A stretch of DNA of 64,000 nt from Eriocheir sinensis (GCF_024679095.1 NC_066520.1:17940831-18004830), one strand, 5' to 3'. Positions 1 through 13,276 are shown, counted from the first letter of the stretch. Notes: a model not told the origin generated them from the sequence alone. Translations and numbers: made by a program.

Positions 1-419
1 AGAAGCATATAAGAAGGAACAGGAGAAAGAGGAGATGAAGGAGGATGAACAAGAACACAAATAAAGACATAAGAAGGAGAAAAGGAGAAAGGGAGAAAGA
101 AAGAGACATAGGCGGAGAAGAATGAGAAGTAGGAAGGAGGGAAAGAAGAAGGCATAGAAGGAGTAGGTACAAAAAAGAGAAGGAATACAAGGAGGAACAA
201 AAGAAAGAGAAGAAGAAGAAGAAGAAATGAGAGAAAATCAGTAGAGACACGATAAGGAAGAGGACACAAAGGAGGAGAAAGAGAAAAATAGAGAAGAAGT
301 ACACGAAAAGGAAAATACTGAAAAAATACATGATGAAGGAGGGAGAATTGGTGAACAAAGGTAGGCAAGAAATAAGGAGGAGGAGGAGAAAAGGAGAAAA
401 GGAGAATGGATGAACTGGA

Positions 420-612
<193 letters not shown>

Positions 613-1667
613 TAAACAGACACACATATACAAACAGATAGACGAACACAAATGATATACACACAAACAAACAAACAAACAAGTACAATCAACCAAAATT
701 AACCATGTGACTCAGACCCACGGTGAATGACTCAATCAAATTACTCACTTCCTCCTTCCCCTGTTCCTTATGACTCACTCTACTTTAGTCACGAATGAGT
801 CAGTTACACGGAAGACTTGAGGTGGTGGTGGTGGTGGTGGTGGTTGAGTCACAGGAAATGGGGATATGGTGTGAGGGAAGGGGAAGGAGGGAGGGGAGGA
901 AGGGAAACAGAGAAGAAGGGAAGGGAAGAGAGGAAGGATGACAGGAAGACAGTGAGAGGCTGTTCCGCTGGGATGGATGAGTCATGGATGAGTAAGATGG
1001 GAAATGAGGACAGAGGAAGGTGGAGAGAAGAAGGAAGGATGGGACAACGAGAGGAAGAGAAGGAAGAATGGGAGATAAGGACAGGAGAATGAGAGGAGGA
1101 AGGAAGGAAGAGAAAAGGAAAAGAAGGGAAAGAGAGAATTAAATGATGGGAGATGAGGAGAGGATGAAGAAAGAAGGAAGGAAGGGAAAACGAAAAGAAG
1201 GGAAAGAGGGAATGAAAGAACGGGAGGAAGAAGGGAGGAAAGAGGAGGAGGAAAGAAGGAAGGAAAGGAAAAAACAGGGAAAGAATGAATGAATAATTAC
1301 GAAAATGAGGAAAGATGAATAAAAGAAGGAAAGAAAGAAAGAAAGAAGAAAGGAAAGGAACACGAAAAGAAGAAAAAGGAAAAAGGAAAGACTAGGAGAT
1401 GAGGAAAGACGGATACGAGAAGAAGGGAAGGAAAAGGAGAAGAATAAGGAAATAATGGGAGATGAATACAAGATGAATAGGCGAAGGAAGGAGAGAAAGA
1501 AGGAAGAAGGGGAAAATGAAAAGAAAGGTAAACGAAAAGAAAGGAGAGAAAAAATATATGAATAGGAGGAAGAGGAGGAGGAAAAAGGAGCATGTGTCGG
1601 TAGGTTGATGAGTCAGAGATGAATCAGGAGAGGGAAGAGAGAGAGAGGAGAGGATGGAGAGGAAGAG

Positions 1668-1674
1668 AGGAGAG

Positions 1675-1762
<88 letters not shown>
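1668..1762. repeat. (GA)n microsatellite
   Basis: About 95 bp of GA units, followed by a short G-run. A short CT run follows at 1848-1861. Confidence 0.95.
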
Positions 1763-1765
<3 letters not shown>

Positions 1766-1839
1766 GGGGGAGGGGGATGGAAGGACAGTGAAGGCCGAAT
1801 TGCGAGAAGAATAAGCCCATTCTTTTGATCTAACTCACC

Positions 1840-2560
1840 TCAGTGCTCTCTCTCTCTCTCTCATTATAACTATCTATCTGTCTGTCTATCTAAATATTCG
1901 TCTACTTCATCAACCATGTCAATCTCCTCCTCCTCACTCTAGTTTCTTGCTCCTGAACCGAGAAAGACCTGCAAAAAAAGTCCCGCAAGCAAAATTTCCT
2001 GCATTAACCCGTTTACTGCACATCCGTCTCCAGCTGCTGCGACTCTTTTTGCTTTCTCTAACCTGCGACGTCTTGCTCCCACGCCCCTCCCAAAAAATTA
2101 GTCACCCGTATCATGTAAACCTCATAAAAACACAGCTGCTATTTGCCTCCATTTGCAAGCGAGGTTTCTGACGGTGGTGGGTTTTTCAGAATATGTATCA
2201 GGTTAGTTTTCTTGTGTTTTTGTACCTGTGAATGCTGTCAATTACTCCAGGTGCGGTTGGCGGCGCGCCTGAGCTATGACGGGTATTTGCCATTAGTGAT
2301 AAAGTTACGGTGTTGGTGCCCCGCCTTTAAGGACCGGCTTGAGGGACTGGTTTGGGGGGTTTCGTTTTGAGAGTGATTATTCGAAAAGCGATTAACCACG
2401 CATGCATGGACACAAAAACACACATACAGGAAAACACACTCTTACTACCACTACTAATAATGATCATACTACTACTACTACTACTACTACAACACCTAAT
2501 TACGAGTACACATCCCTGTCGTAAAACATAACACAAGCGTTGACACATCCACCTCATTAC
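1840..2560. other. non-repetitive stretch without a recognised gene
   Basis: Ordinary base composition. Open frames are below 80 codons and show no motif, signal peptide or splice context that I recognise. A short (CTA)n run sits at 2466-2490. Confidence 0.5.
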
Positions 2561-2561
<1 letters not shown>

Positions 2562-2637
<76 letters not shown>

Positions 2638-2703
2638 CTATTCGGTGACACAACTTCTATGCCTACCAGCGTGACAGCAAAGCAACCACAACAACCACTC
2701 TCT

Positions 2704-2771
<68 letters not shown>
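2562..2771. repeat. (CA)n and (CT)n microsatellites, close together
   Basis: (CA)n at 2562-2635 and (CT)n at 2698-2771, separated by about 60 bp of unique sequence. Confidence 0.95.
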
Positions 2772-2772
<1 letters not shown>

Positions 2773-2849
2773 TTACTCCATATCGTAGGCTCGCAAGACT
2801 CGCCCGACAGGAAGAAAGGGGAGGAAGGGTTACCGTGTGGCCCAGCGAA

Positions 2850-3430
2850 GGGAGAGGAAAGGAAGGGAGAGGAAAGGAAGGGAGAGGAAGTAGGTAATAA
2901 TATCAGTAATGACCATAAATCATCCCCTCTCCGGCAGGTGAGAAAGATATATGGACAGGTAAGTCTTCCTCCTCTCCTCTCCTCTCCTCCTCCCTCTCTT
3001 CTTCCCTCTCTTCTTCTACTCAGAGGCATCCATATAGGTACACAGATAGACAGAGAGGGAGATAAGGAGATAAATAGAACGGAAAACACAGATAGACTTA
3101 GATAACAAGTAGACAATTAGAAGTAGTGCAAGACAGAAGAAGAAACAGAAGAAAAGACAGACAGAACATTAGACAAACAGATAGACAGACAGACAGAGAG
3201 GCAGAGAAGAAGACAAATAGGACAGATAACAGGTAGAATTAGATAAGAAGTAAACAAATAGACAGAAGAAAAACAAACAAACGGGTAAGACATAGAGAAA
3301 GACAGAGATAAGAAGATAAATGCGAAGGAAAACAAAGATAAGAAGTAAACAGATAGACAGAAGAAGTGACAAGACAAGACATACAGAAAGATAGACAGAC
3401 AGAGGAGTGAGACAGAGACAGAGATGAACC
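2850..3430. repeat. degenerate GGAAA, CCTCT and GACA/GATA-type simple sequence
   Basis: GGAAAGGAAG units at 2850-2890, CCTCT units at 2970-3010, then AGACAGA/GATAGA-rich DNA at 3040-3430 with internal near-repeats (the phrase AAGTAAACAGATAGACAG recurs in variants). No gene seen. Confidence 0.7.
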
Positions 3431-3572
3431 CACCCACACACACACCCTGGGAGCACTTTTTCGCACCCCGCCACTCAGCCAGCGTTAGTTTCGTCATTAC
3501 ACCGACAATTTGCGTTTTTACAGCCCGTGATTTTCGAGTCAAAACGATTAGCGATCTGGAACAACCCATGCC

Positions 3573-3576
<4 letters not shown>

Positions 3577-3611
<35 letters not shown>

Positions 3612-3732
3612 ATAACAGTAGTAACAAAATAATTGATGGCTTATCGCAGCAAATGATAATGATAGAACAGTAAGTATGAGATAGTTAGATTGAAGGATAG
3701 ATAGATAGATAGGTAGATAGATAGATAGAAAA
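3577..3732. repeat. (CT)n followed by (GATA)n
   Basis: (CT)n at 3577-3608 and a GATA/TAGA run at 3692-3730. Confidence 0.85.
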
Positions 3733-3789
3733 AACACATGTAAGACAGTCAAATAAAATAAAATAAATGTTGGAATAAAAAAAGATTGA

Positions 3790-4400
3790 AAGAAGCGAAA
3801 GAGAAAGCGGCAGGAAAAAATAACAGGAAAAGGACGAATAAATCAATTAAGTGAAAGAAGAGGAGGAAGAAAAATGAAGAAGAAGAGGAGGAGGAGGAGG
3901 AGGAGAGACGAAGTGGGAGAGGAGAGAAAAAGAGGAGGAGAGGAAAACAGAGAAAGTGAGAGACAGATGAAGGGAGAAAGAAGGAGGAAAAGAGGGATAA
4001 AAGGAGAGGGAGATGAAGAGATGATGATGCTCTTAAACCCAAGGGAATGAGATGACGGGACGCAAAGAGGTGCCGATGGGAAGGATGCTGTGAGATGCTT
4101 CAGGGCGGGGGATGAGAGGGCGCCGCCGCAGGTTAATGAGGGAAGGTTAAGTGCCGCGGACAGGTGACATGGGAACATCCTGCCGGCGGAGAAGGACGCG
4201 TGAGAGAGAGACAGAGGGAGGGAGAGAGGGAGATGGGATGAGGGTAGGTAAGAGTGAAGACAGGGGAGGTAGGGACAGCAGGGAGGGAGGTAATGTGTGG
4301 TAAGGGAGAGGAAAGGAAGAGTGTTAGTTAATGTTGTGGAAGAGGAGGCGGAGGAGGAGGAGGAGGAGGAAGAGGAGGGCCTAGGAGGAGGAGGGCCTAA
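3790..4400. repeat. GGA/GAA-rich purine region
   Basis: Degenerate GGA and GAAG units, densest at 3855-3910 and 4335-4395. Between them, 4040-4200 is unique sequence with no recognised coding signal. Confidence 0.75.
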
Positions 4401-4441
4401 GAAGCTCTCAACCGTAAACATATCGAAGTTAATGTGCTCTG

Positions 4442-4444
<3 letters not shown>

Positions 4445-4488
<44 letters not shown>
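4445..4488. repeat. (GT)n microsatellite
   Basis: Twenty-one or more uninterrupted GT units. Confidence 0.95.
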
Positions 4489-4700
4489 TAAGACATGCAA
4501 ATACAACACATACAAGCGGAAAACAAACAGAGACAAAGAAAGAAAATATGATGAATGATTGCACGTAAAAGTCGAACAGGGGTAAGAATAGTGAATGGAT
4601 TTTGTCTCGCAACTTAAAGGAAAAAAAAAGCAAGTAAATATGATCAAATAGGAGAGAGAGGGAAGAGACACGACGCGAAAGGAAGTTACGTATGGCCTTT

Positions 4701-5074
<374 letters not shown>

Positions 5075-5301
5075 AGGACGAAAGGAAAGAAAGAGAAAAG
5101 AAGGAAGGGATCGGAACACACAACCAACACAACCGCCGCCGCCAGTCAGTCTCCCTCCCTCCCTCTGTCTGTCTCTCTGTCTGTCTTCTTGCGGCGCCTA
5201 AGGAAGATAGGAAAGGTTGCGCGCTTCCATCATAAGTCAGGGTAACATTGCTTTATTTATGAGTCAGACGCCGCGCATTCTGGCCACACCCGACGATGCG
5301 G

Positions 5302-5303
<2 letters not shown>

Positions 5304-5364
<61 letters not shown>

Positions 5365-5554
5365 CTGACATGCGAAAGAACAAATCAAACCTTAATATTA
5401 ATCACAAAGAAAGACGAAAACTGGCAAAAAAAGGTGAGAAAGGAAGTGACGTGAGGAAAGAAGAGGAAAGGGAACAAAGGAAGGAGAAAGTAAACAAGAG
5501 GAAGGAGGAGGAGAAGGAGAGGAGAGAGGCAGAGAGATGAGGGAGGGGCGGGCA

Positions 5555-5604
<50 letters not shown>
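5304..5604. repeat. (GA)n and (CA)n microsatellites
   Basis: (GA)n at 5304-5360, purine-rich linker, (CA)n at 5555-5604. (CTA)n follows at 5800-5846. Confidence 0.95.
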
Positions 5605-5605
<1 letters not shown>

Positions 5606-5932
5606 GGAGAGAAAATAATACACCTTCAGGAAGACTGTATCCCTTTCCCTCTTCTTCCTCCGCCTCCGCCTCCTGCTTCTCTTCCTTTACTATTTATTCT
5701 TATTCTTTTCCTTCTTCTTCCCTCTTTCACCTTTTTCTTCCTTACTTTTTTTTTCATTTTTCTCTTAACTCTGTGTTCGTAAACTGTAACATTCCTACCA
5801 TTACTATTACTACTACTTCTTCTACTACTACTACTACTACTACTACGAAAGCGGAAGTAAATTACCAAGGACACAAAGAAATCAGTATGCAAAGTAGGAG
5901 AGAAAAAAAGGATGATGCAGAATAATAAACAA

Positions 5933-5937
<5 letters not shown>

Positions 5938-6014
<77 letters not shown>

Positions 6015-6057
6015 CGGTAATTACTGTCCCACCTGGTGACTGGGGGACAGGTGTGTG

Positions 6058-6146
<89 letters not shown>
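5938..6146. repeat. twin (GA)n microsatellites
   Basis: GA runs at 5938-6010 and 6059-6146 flank 48 bp of unique DNA, so the pair reads as one locus split by an interruption. Confidence 0.95.
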
Positions 6147-6148
<2 letters not shown>

Positions 6149-6262
6149 GAACCGCTCCTCCTCCCCCTTCTCTCCCTCTCATTCTCTGGTAAGTGGCTGG
6201 AGGGAGAGAGAACAGATACCTAATTATATACAACGTCATGTGCTTTGTATGCATAGGATCCC

Positions 6263-6263
<1 letters not shown>

Positions 6264-6307
<44 letters not shown>

Positions 6308-6393
6308 TATACGATCCCTCTTTTATACGACCGGGAAAAGAAAAAAATGAGAAGTACAGTTTCGGTAGCGGTAAATTTGTAGCAGTTGCAGTT

Positions 6394-6448
<55 letters not shown>

Positions 6449-6491
6449 AAGAAGAAGAAGAAGAAGTAGTAGTAGTAGTAGTAGTAGTAGT
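6264..6491. repeat. (GT)n and compound (TAG)n(AGA)n(TAG)n
   Basis: GT run at 6264-6305, then a compound trinucleotide array at 6393-6491 (TAG, then AGA, then TAG again). Confidence 0.95.
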
Positions 6492-6589
6492 GGTTCTTTT
6501 TGCTGCGTTTCTTGTTATTGTTTTGGTTTGCTCAAGTCGTGTCGTGGCAAGCAGTTTACACAATCATCAAGGCCACACGAACGCCAGGA

Positions 6590-6815
6590 ATCCAAAGCCC
6601 GTATCCTTAAACGTATAGGCGCCTTAGTTCACCAGTTTGAGAAGCCTCCCGTGGAAGGTTCTGGGATTCTCATGGACTGTTCTTGCGATCGTAGTGATAA
6701 TTTAACACGACGGGAAAAGTCACCCATGAAAACCCGGTTAATCTTCTCTGTTGTGGCCTTGGAAAATAGTATTAAAGGAAGCTCAGTAAAATTATGGACC
6801 CAAGCATCGTCAAGA
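6590..6815 (+). repeat. dispersed repeat, family B copy (divergent)
   Basis: Shares the order of blocks seen at 29488-30055: a start near CCTTAAACGTAT, then AAGCCTCCCGTGGAAG, GGGATTCTCATGGACTGTTC, CATGAAAACCCGGTTAATCT and TGTGGCCTTGGAAAATA. Non-autonomous and without an open frame. The class is unknown; the block order also resembles MITE-like family A. Confidence 0.5.
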
Positions 6816-7312
6816 CTGTATTTGCCTCATTCTTCACGCTCGTCATTCTCCCTCAGATCAACCCCAACGAATCCTGCCTCAACCACATTATAATTCCCCT
6901 TCACAAAGAAAACGCATCGAGATAAGAAGGAAAATGTAATAATATGATAATGCTAGTGATAATAAGCATGAACGTCTCGGTAAGAACTCAAGGTTGAATG
7001 CCAAGACTTGAGATGAAGTTTAATTTCTTTTAGATCGACTTTTTTTTCATGTATGTTTTTTGTACACGGGAAAAAAAACTCGTTCGGCTGCGGGAAACTT
7101 CGGTAATGGAAAAGAAGAATCTCGTCTTTGTGTGCGAGTGAGAGAGAGGAGGAGAGAGAATTCAATGTCATTCTCTCTTCTGAATGCGCTTGCCAAATTT
7201 CATGGAATACCAAAATTTAATCAGATCGTCTTTTGTTTTCAGTCTTTCTCATACGTGTGATAAAATTGCGTTCCTAATTATACTTCTTTTGTTTTCTTTG
7301 ATGTTTGTTCCT

Positions 7313-7764
7313 CTTATACGCTTTAGAAATACATCGAGAAACGTTTTGGTATATAATTTCGTCATATACGCTTTAGAAATACATCAATAAATGTTTTAGT
7401 ATATAATTTCGTCATATACGCTTTAGAAATACATCAAGAAACGTTTTAGTATATAATTTCGTCATATACGCTTTAGAAATAAATCAAGAAACGTTTTAGT
7501 ATATAATTTCGTCACATACGCTTTAGAAATACATCAAGAAACGTTTTGGTATATAATTTCGTCACATACGCTTTAGAAATACATCAAGAAACGTTTTAGT
7601 ATATAATTTCGTCATATACGCTTTAGAAATACATCAAGAAACGTTTTAGTATATAATTTCGTCATATACGCTTTAGAAATACATCAAGAAACGTTTTAGT
7701 ATATAATTTCGTCATATACGCTTTAGAAATACATCAAGAAACGTTTTGGTATATAATTTCGTCA
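7313..7764. repeat. 50-bp minisatellite, nine copies
   Basis: The phrase CTTTAGAAAT recurs at 7321, 7371, 7421 and every 50 bp to 7721. Units differ by one to three substitutions and no indels, so the array is young. Its right edge coincides with the start of a LINE 3' tail copy. Confidence 0.95.
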
Positions 7765-7890
7765 GTCATTCTCTTTTGGCCACCATTCTGAACTCTTTTT
7801 TTATCGGGGTAGTGCATAGCGGGCCTTTTATTCTCATATTTTAAAACTTTTTTTTTCTACCCTTGACCTGCTTCCTTACTGTAAAAAAAA
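7764..7890 (+). mobile_element. LINE 3' tail copy (tail family)
   Basis: Matches the tail that follows the relic LINE reading frame at 54.5 kb: TTTTGGCCACC, GTAGTGCATAGCGGGC, CCTTGACCTGCTTCC and a final GTAAAAAAAA. 5'-truncated, non-coding. Confidence 0.7.
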
Positions 7891-8090
7891 GTCCCTCTTC
7901 TACGCGTTTGACAGCTATTAAATGGACAGAATGTGATTATCTGTTATTTTAATGTCTTATTTTCTTTCACACTGTCACCAATAATTCATATATATCACTC
8001 CCTGTGTATTCTTCATATCATCTCTTTTATTAGCGTTTGTCAGTTATGAAATACACAAAATCCCATCTTTTTTTTATATTCTCTTTGTCT
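7891..8090. other. AT-rich sequence, nothing recognised
   Basis: Pyrimidine-leaning AT-rich DNA without gene signals. Confidence 0.4.
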
Positions 8091-8377
8091 CTTTCATACG
8101 CCATTGACAAAAAGATCAAATACCTCGTCTCATTCTTAATTCCCCGATGTCCTTGTGTCGACTTTTCGCATCAGTTTCATAATTATCACTTTCTTGTCAT
8201 GTAATTTTCTTGTTCACACATTTATTTACCTGCTCTCTCATATACGCCTTTTGCCGAGAGGGATCAAATGCGTCCTCTGATATTTAATTCCTTTGGTTTC
8301 TCTTGGTAGCATCTGTCTCGTCATAATTGCATCTCCTTTTGTACGGTGTCATTTTCTCCAAAACACGTTGATATTTT

Positions 8378-8441
<64 letters not shown>

Positions 8442-8850
8442 CTCTCTCTCTGGTTTTCCTTTTCTTGGTTTTTCTCTCCATTGTGCCAGTCTCGTCATTA
8501 TTTATATCTACTTACGGTTAAATTTTTACTCCTTGTTCTCTCTTTTATACTTTGACGGAGATGATAAAATGCCTCCTCTTCTAATATTTAATTCCCTGGT
8601 TTTCCTTTTGTTTGTTCTTCTCTTCACGGCGTCAGTCTCGTCATTATTATATTTCCTGGCTTAGTAATTTTCTCGTTCGCACGTATTTTATTTACCGCCT
8701 CACTTTGACACCAATGATAAAACGCCTCCTCCTTTAATATCTAATTCCTTGGTTTTCCTTTTGTTGACTTTTCTCTTTATGGCGTCAGTTTCCTCATTAT
8801 TTTATTTACCCGCGGTGCAATTTTCTGGTTCGCACGTTTATCGCCTCGCC
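8090..8850. repeat. degenerate tandem repeat, unit about 160 bp
   Basis: Blocks recur in order: GATAAAAYGCCTCCTC, TTTAATTCCTTGGTTTTCC, GCGTCAGTCTCGTCATTAT, then TTTCTCGTTCGCACG. Clear copies start near 8555 and 8715, with older copies upstream near 8100 and 8250. Confidence 0.75.
8380..8452. repeat. (CT)n microsatellite
   Basis: CT run with one CG interruption, inserted within one unit of the surrounding tandem repeat. Confidence 0.95.
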
Positions 8851-8952
8851 ACACCGCAGCCCGTCGGCGGAAGCGGCCCACTGGGTGCTCGTGTCTGCTG
8901 AGGAACACCCCGACGCAGCGCCACCGTCACTATACCAGGGGGGCGTTACGAC

Positions 8953-8983
<31 letters not shown>

Positions 8984-9035
8984 TGTGTGTGTGTGTAAAT
9001 GATAGCCCAAGAATACAAGTCAAGATAATGATGAT

Positions 9036-9091
<56 letters not shown>

Positions 9092-9292
9092 CTGGTGAGT
9101 TATGGCGCGGCTGGCCTTCCTTCGTCTTCCAGCTCATCGCCGCGCTACAAGCCTCGGCCATTTACTTGATGGGAACACAATTGCTCTTCCCTGCCGGTTA
9201 TAAGCAGCCGTGTTGTTCATGATGACTGGCAGACCACGTCCATTCTTATTTGGCACTCGTACAATTATGACGGTAATAAAAATAACAATAAC

Positions 9293-9354
<62 letters not shown>

Positions 9355-9365
9355 TAATAATAATG
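8953..9365. repeat. (GT)n, (GT)n and (AAT)n microsatellites
   Basis: GT runs at 8953-8996 and 9038-9084; (AAT)n at 9285-9365. Unique DNA in between. Confidence 0.95.
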
Positions 9366-9369
9366 ATAA

Positions 9370-10440
9370 TTCGCGCGCTGCAGGTGTCCAGGCCGGCCAG
9401 AGGGTACGACCTTATTCACAGTAAGTCAAGCGAGAAATTTCTATTCTAATTAAAGGTTACAGGGCGCCACAACCAGTGCTGAGGGGGCAGGTAAGTGACA
9501 GGCACTTCATGGCTCTCAGCAAAACCAAGGGTTGCCTGGCGTGCTGCCGCCCCGCCGCGGACAGCTGGCCGCGGCAAAATCTGGCCGATCAAGTTCCCAG
9601 CCGTCACTGCTGCAGGTGCCGCGGGCTGTAAACCAGCCTATAAATCAGCAAATGCTGCCAACGCTGTCAGGTGTCACCAGCCAACCGCTTCGGCGAGAGT
9701 GGATCAGGATGTCCTCTGGGTCCATGCCACTCCAGGCTCTTGACAGAAAGTGCCGAGCATCGTGCGCAAGAACACCTGAAGCGTGGGCTGAACGTGCTAC
9801 TTAATGCTCTCCGTCAATGAGGTTTCTCCTAAAGACGGCGAGCTTGCCTGTGAATATCTGAAGACTTTTGTGTGGTGTGGCCTTGTGACACTGCGCCGAG
9901 GGACTGCGGGCTGCCTACGCTTCCTACTAATGTTTATGCACAGACAGGACCCTCATGGAGGATGTCATGAAGCAGAGGCGGCGCCCTTAACCTGCCCAAT
10001 AATGGCGCCGAGTGAAAAGAGACCGCCACTGAGGACACGGCAGCAAGAACAGCGTTAGCAGGGCTGTTCGGACGAGGCGTATACGAGGGGCGTAGCGAGG
10101 ACCACTTTCCATTCAGGGACGCAATATCTCTACACTCGAGTGGCCAGTGATGCGAGGAGAAAATATTATTGCATAGGGTGGGAAGAAGTTTAGGGGCGCT
10201 GCGGTGGGTCTGATAAATGAAAGACAATTAGGCGTCGACGCAGCAAGCCGATGAAGCCCGGGGTATATATGGACGCGAGACACACCCAGGGCATGAATGG
10301 GCTATTATTATGTCTGGGGGAGGCAGCGCATGTGAAGCTGGTGTGGAAACGTCGGCGAGACATAAAGTATAAATGAGAAAACGTGTGTTGGAAGCAAGAT
10401 TATGCATGATGGAGGAGTGGAGAAAAGTGTTGGAGAGAAT
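9370..10440. other. unique, GC-richer stretch with no recognised gene
   Basis: About 1 kb of non-repetitive sequence, unusual for this half of the window. Open frames reach 97 codons on either strand, but I recognise no domain, and no pair of frames joins through convincing splice sites. It could hold an exon of an unrecognised gene or an old transposon. Confidence 0.4.
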
Positions 10441-10454
10441 ATTCAGGAAAGGTT

Positions 10455-11045
10455 AAAGGAAGAGGAGGAAGGAGGAAGTAAATCAGAAGCAGAAGGAGGA
10501 GGAGGAGGAGGAGGAAGTGGAGAAGAAGGAAGAAGGAGGAGAAAAGGAGGAGGAAAACTGATGATGATGAGGTGATATGGTGCATGAAAAGAAAGGTGAA
10601 AATCGAGAATGAAGAACAGGAGCAAGAAGAGGAAAAGGAAGAGAAGGAGGAGGGAGGTGGAGGAAGAGGAAATGGAGAAGGAAGAAGGAGAAAAGGAGAA
10701 GGAAAATTAATAATGGGGAGATGAAATGGTGAAAAGAAGGGTGAAAATCGAGAATGAAGAACAGGAGCAAGAGGAGGAAAAGGAAGAGAAGGAAGAGGGA
10801 GGTGGAGGAAGAGGAAATGGAGAAGAAGGAAGAAGGAGAAAAGAAGGAAAATCGATAATGGGGAGATGAAATGGTGAAAAGAAGGGTGAAAATCGAGAAT
10901 GAAGAACAGGAACAAGAGGAGGAAAAGGAAGAGAAGGAAGAGGGAGGTGGAGGAAGAGGAACTGGAGAAGGGGGAGGAGAAAAGGAAGAGGAAAATTGAT
11001 CATGGGGAGATGAAATGGTGAAAAGAGGGTCAAAAGAAATGAGGA
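10455..11045. repeat. purine-rich tandem repeat, unit about 145 bp, about four copies
   Basis: The phrase GTGAAAATCGAGAATGAAG recurs at 10596, 10741 and 10886, each followed by AACAGG, GAGGAAAAGGAAGAGAAGG and GGAGGTGGAGGAAGAGG. Long minus-strand open frames here are repeat artefacts rich in Phe, Ser, Pro and Leu. Confidence 0.9.
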
Positions 11046-11239
11046 TAAAGAGCAGGAACTGGAGAAGGAAAAGGAAATGACGGAACAAGACGAGACGGAA
11101 TCAATACCTCCTTACTTTTTTTCTTTTTTTAGAAACACAACAACTATGCCGCATGTTGTCAATTGTCTCCCAGATCCAATTATCTTTGACATGTGCGGGA
11201 TGATGTCGTGGACTGGAAACGCTATGCTGCCTGTCTGTC

Positions 11240-11246
11240 TATCTGT

Positions 11247-11285
<39 letters not shown>

Positions 11286-11421
11286 CCCAGTGACGAGGAA
11301 CGAATTAAATCGCAATAAGTTTGACCGAGTACCGAATATTGCGTGTGTGTGTGTGTGTCTTTCAAGGCCGCATGCGAATAAATAACTTCCGCATAACCAC
11401 CATATCATTACCCATATCTCG

Positions 11422-11471
<50 letters not shown>

Positions 11472-11537
11472 ACTACTACTACTACTATTACTACTGCCAC
11501 TTCTACTATTACTACTACTGCTACTACCAATAATAAC

Positions 11538-11615
<78 letters not shown>

Positions 11616-11625
11616 AAGAAGAAGA
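11240..11625. repeat. (CA)n, (CA)n, (ACT)n, (AAT)n and (GAA)n microsatellites
   Basis: CA runs at 11250-11283 and 11424-11470; ACT/ATT units at 11471-11526; AAT at 11527-11586; GAA at 11587-11625. Confidence 0.9.
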
Positions 11626-11927
11626 AAAAGAAGAGGAAGAACGTGATAACATGAAAGACAAAAAGAAGAAACAACGGGACACAGAAAAAAAAACTTGACG
11701 ATAAAACATAAGTATAAAAAACGAAAAAAAAAGAGAAAAAGAAAGGAAGAAAAGAATGAAAAACAAAAGAAAGAGGGAGAGAGAGGACAGAGAGAAGATA
11801 ACCCCCCCCCCCCACAACTAATGAACTCGTAGCGTGACGGGGAAAGGAAGAAAAGGAGAGAGAAAAAATACCGAGGGAAGAAAAAAATGGACAGGAAATA
11901 TGAAACTGTTCCTCTATTATCTAGCCA

Positions 11928-11930
<3 letters not shown>
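11626..11930. other. A-rich sequence, nothing recognised
   Basis: GAAAA-rich DNA with a C10 run near 11803. No gene signal. Confidence 0.5.
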
Positions 11931-11989
<59 letters not shown>

Positions 11990-12053
11990 CTTTCTTCTCT
12001 CTTCCACCTCCTCCGATTCTCCTCTTCCACTCTCCCACGATGGTCATACTTAG

Positions 12054-12089
<36 letters not shown>

Positions 12090-12229
12090 GGTGCTTCCCT
12101 CTCCTCATTACCATTTCTCCTTCTCCTCCTCCTCCTCCTCCTCCTCTTCCTCCTCCTCCTCCTTTAACGACCCTCTTTCCTCTTAATGAGTTCACCGCAT
12201 GCAGGATATAATTAGACGTCCATGATAAA

Positions 12230-12285
<56 letters not shown>

Positions 12286-12395
12286 CATAATAATGATAGA
12301 TAATAATGGTCTTCCTTATTTTCCCCATATCCCGTTTTCTTTCATGTCTTAATTAAAGTTAGTTTTTATTGTGTGGTTTAATTAGTTCATCTCCC

Positions 12396-12473
<78 letters not shown>

Positions 12474-12511
12474 AATGTGCTGTTTCGGAACCAATTTTTT
12501 TTACGATAGTG

Positions 12512-12548
<37 letters not shown>

Positions 12549-12589
12549 GGAGGGGTGAAGGACAAACGGAGAGGAAGTGCATGAATACC

Positions 12590-12649
<60 letters not shown>

Positions 12650-12760
12650 AAGGGAATCCCACCTATGATTAGCAAAAGGAGGAGGAGGAGAAGAAGAGGA
12701 GGAGGAGGAGGAGGAGGAGGAGGAGGAGGAGGAGGAGGAGGAAGAGAGGGAATTTAAAAC
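11930..12760. repeat. dense microsatellite block
   Basis: In order: (GA)n 11932-11987, (CT)n 12058-12086, (CCT)n 12125-12163, (AAT)n 12229-12285, (CT)n 12399-12468, (GT)n 12513-12544, (CA)n 12593-12647, (GGA)n 12676-12750. GA/CT and GT/CA runs face each other as inverted complements. Confidence 0.95.
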
Positions 12761-12804
12761 TGCATGTGAAGCGTGTGGGTTGTGTGGTGGAGGAAGTGAG
12801 GAAA

Positions 12805-12970
12805 AGCATGCAAGAGGAGGAGGAGGAGGAGGAGGAGGAGGAGGAGGAGAAGGAGGAACATTCATTAGCATAGGATGGATAGGGGAGAGTAATGAGAGCG
12901 AGGTGATGAAGCAGAAGAGGAGGAGGAGGAGAAGGAGGAGGAGGAGGAGGAGGAGGAGGAGGAGGAGGTT
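12805..12970. repeat. (GGA)n microsatellites
   Basis: GGA runs at 12811-12850 and 12917-12968. Confidence 0.95.
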
Positions 12971-13067
12971 GGGGAAGAGGAGGTAAGCATCTTCGTAACC
13001 ACACCGTCATTTAGGGAAGACAGGTCACGTTTATCTCCTCTTCCACTCTCATTACTGTCTCATCATT

Positions 13068-13225
13068 GTCGCCGTGGTGGAGTGGTTGGCGCGCTCGACT
13101 GACAACCTAGAGATCACGAGTTCGATTCCCGGAGCGGAGTGGAGGCGTATGGGCGGTCTCCTTTCAGTGCAGTAGTGAAGGTGGTAACAATTTTAGGGCT
13201 TCAAACCGGGTACACATGAACTGGT
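13068..13225 (+). mobile_element. tRNA-derived SINE
   Basis: A tRNA-like head with an A-box-like GTGGAGTGGTTGG and a good B box, GAGTTCGATTCCCGG, is spaced as in a tRNA. It is followed by about 90 bp of unrelated body and a (CA)n tail. The head lacks a closed acceptor stem, so it is a SINE rather than a functional tRNA. Family not recognised. Confidence 0.6.
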
Positions 13226-13230
13226 ACACA

Positions 13231-13276
<46 letters not shown>

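Noticed and set aside
7313..7764. CRISPR-like array
   Set aside because: The 50-bp units are contiguous and nearly identical, with no unique spacers, and the genome is eukaryotic.
10400..11088. Overlapping minus-strand frames of 100-200 codons rich in Phe, Ser, Pro and Leu
   Set aside because: They follow the 145-bp purine-rich tandem repeat and are open in several frames at once, as expected for a repeat lacking stop codons.
13068..13140. Functional tRNA gene
   Set aside because: A- and B-box-like sequences are present, but the acceptor ends do not pair and an unrelated body and CA tail follow, so a SINE fits better.
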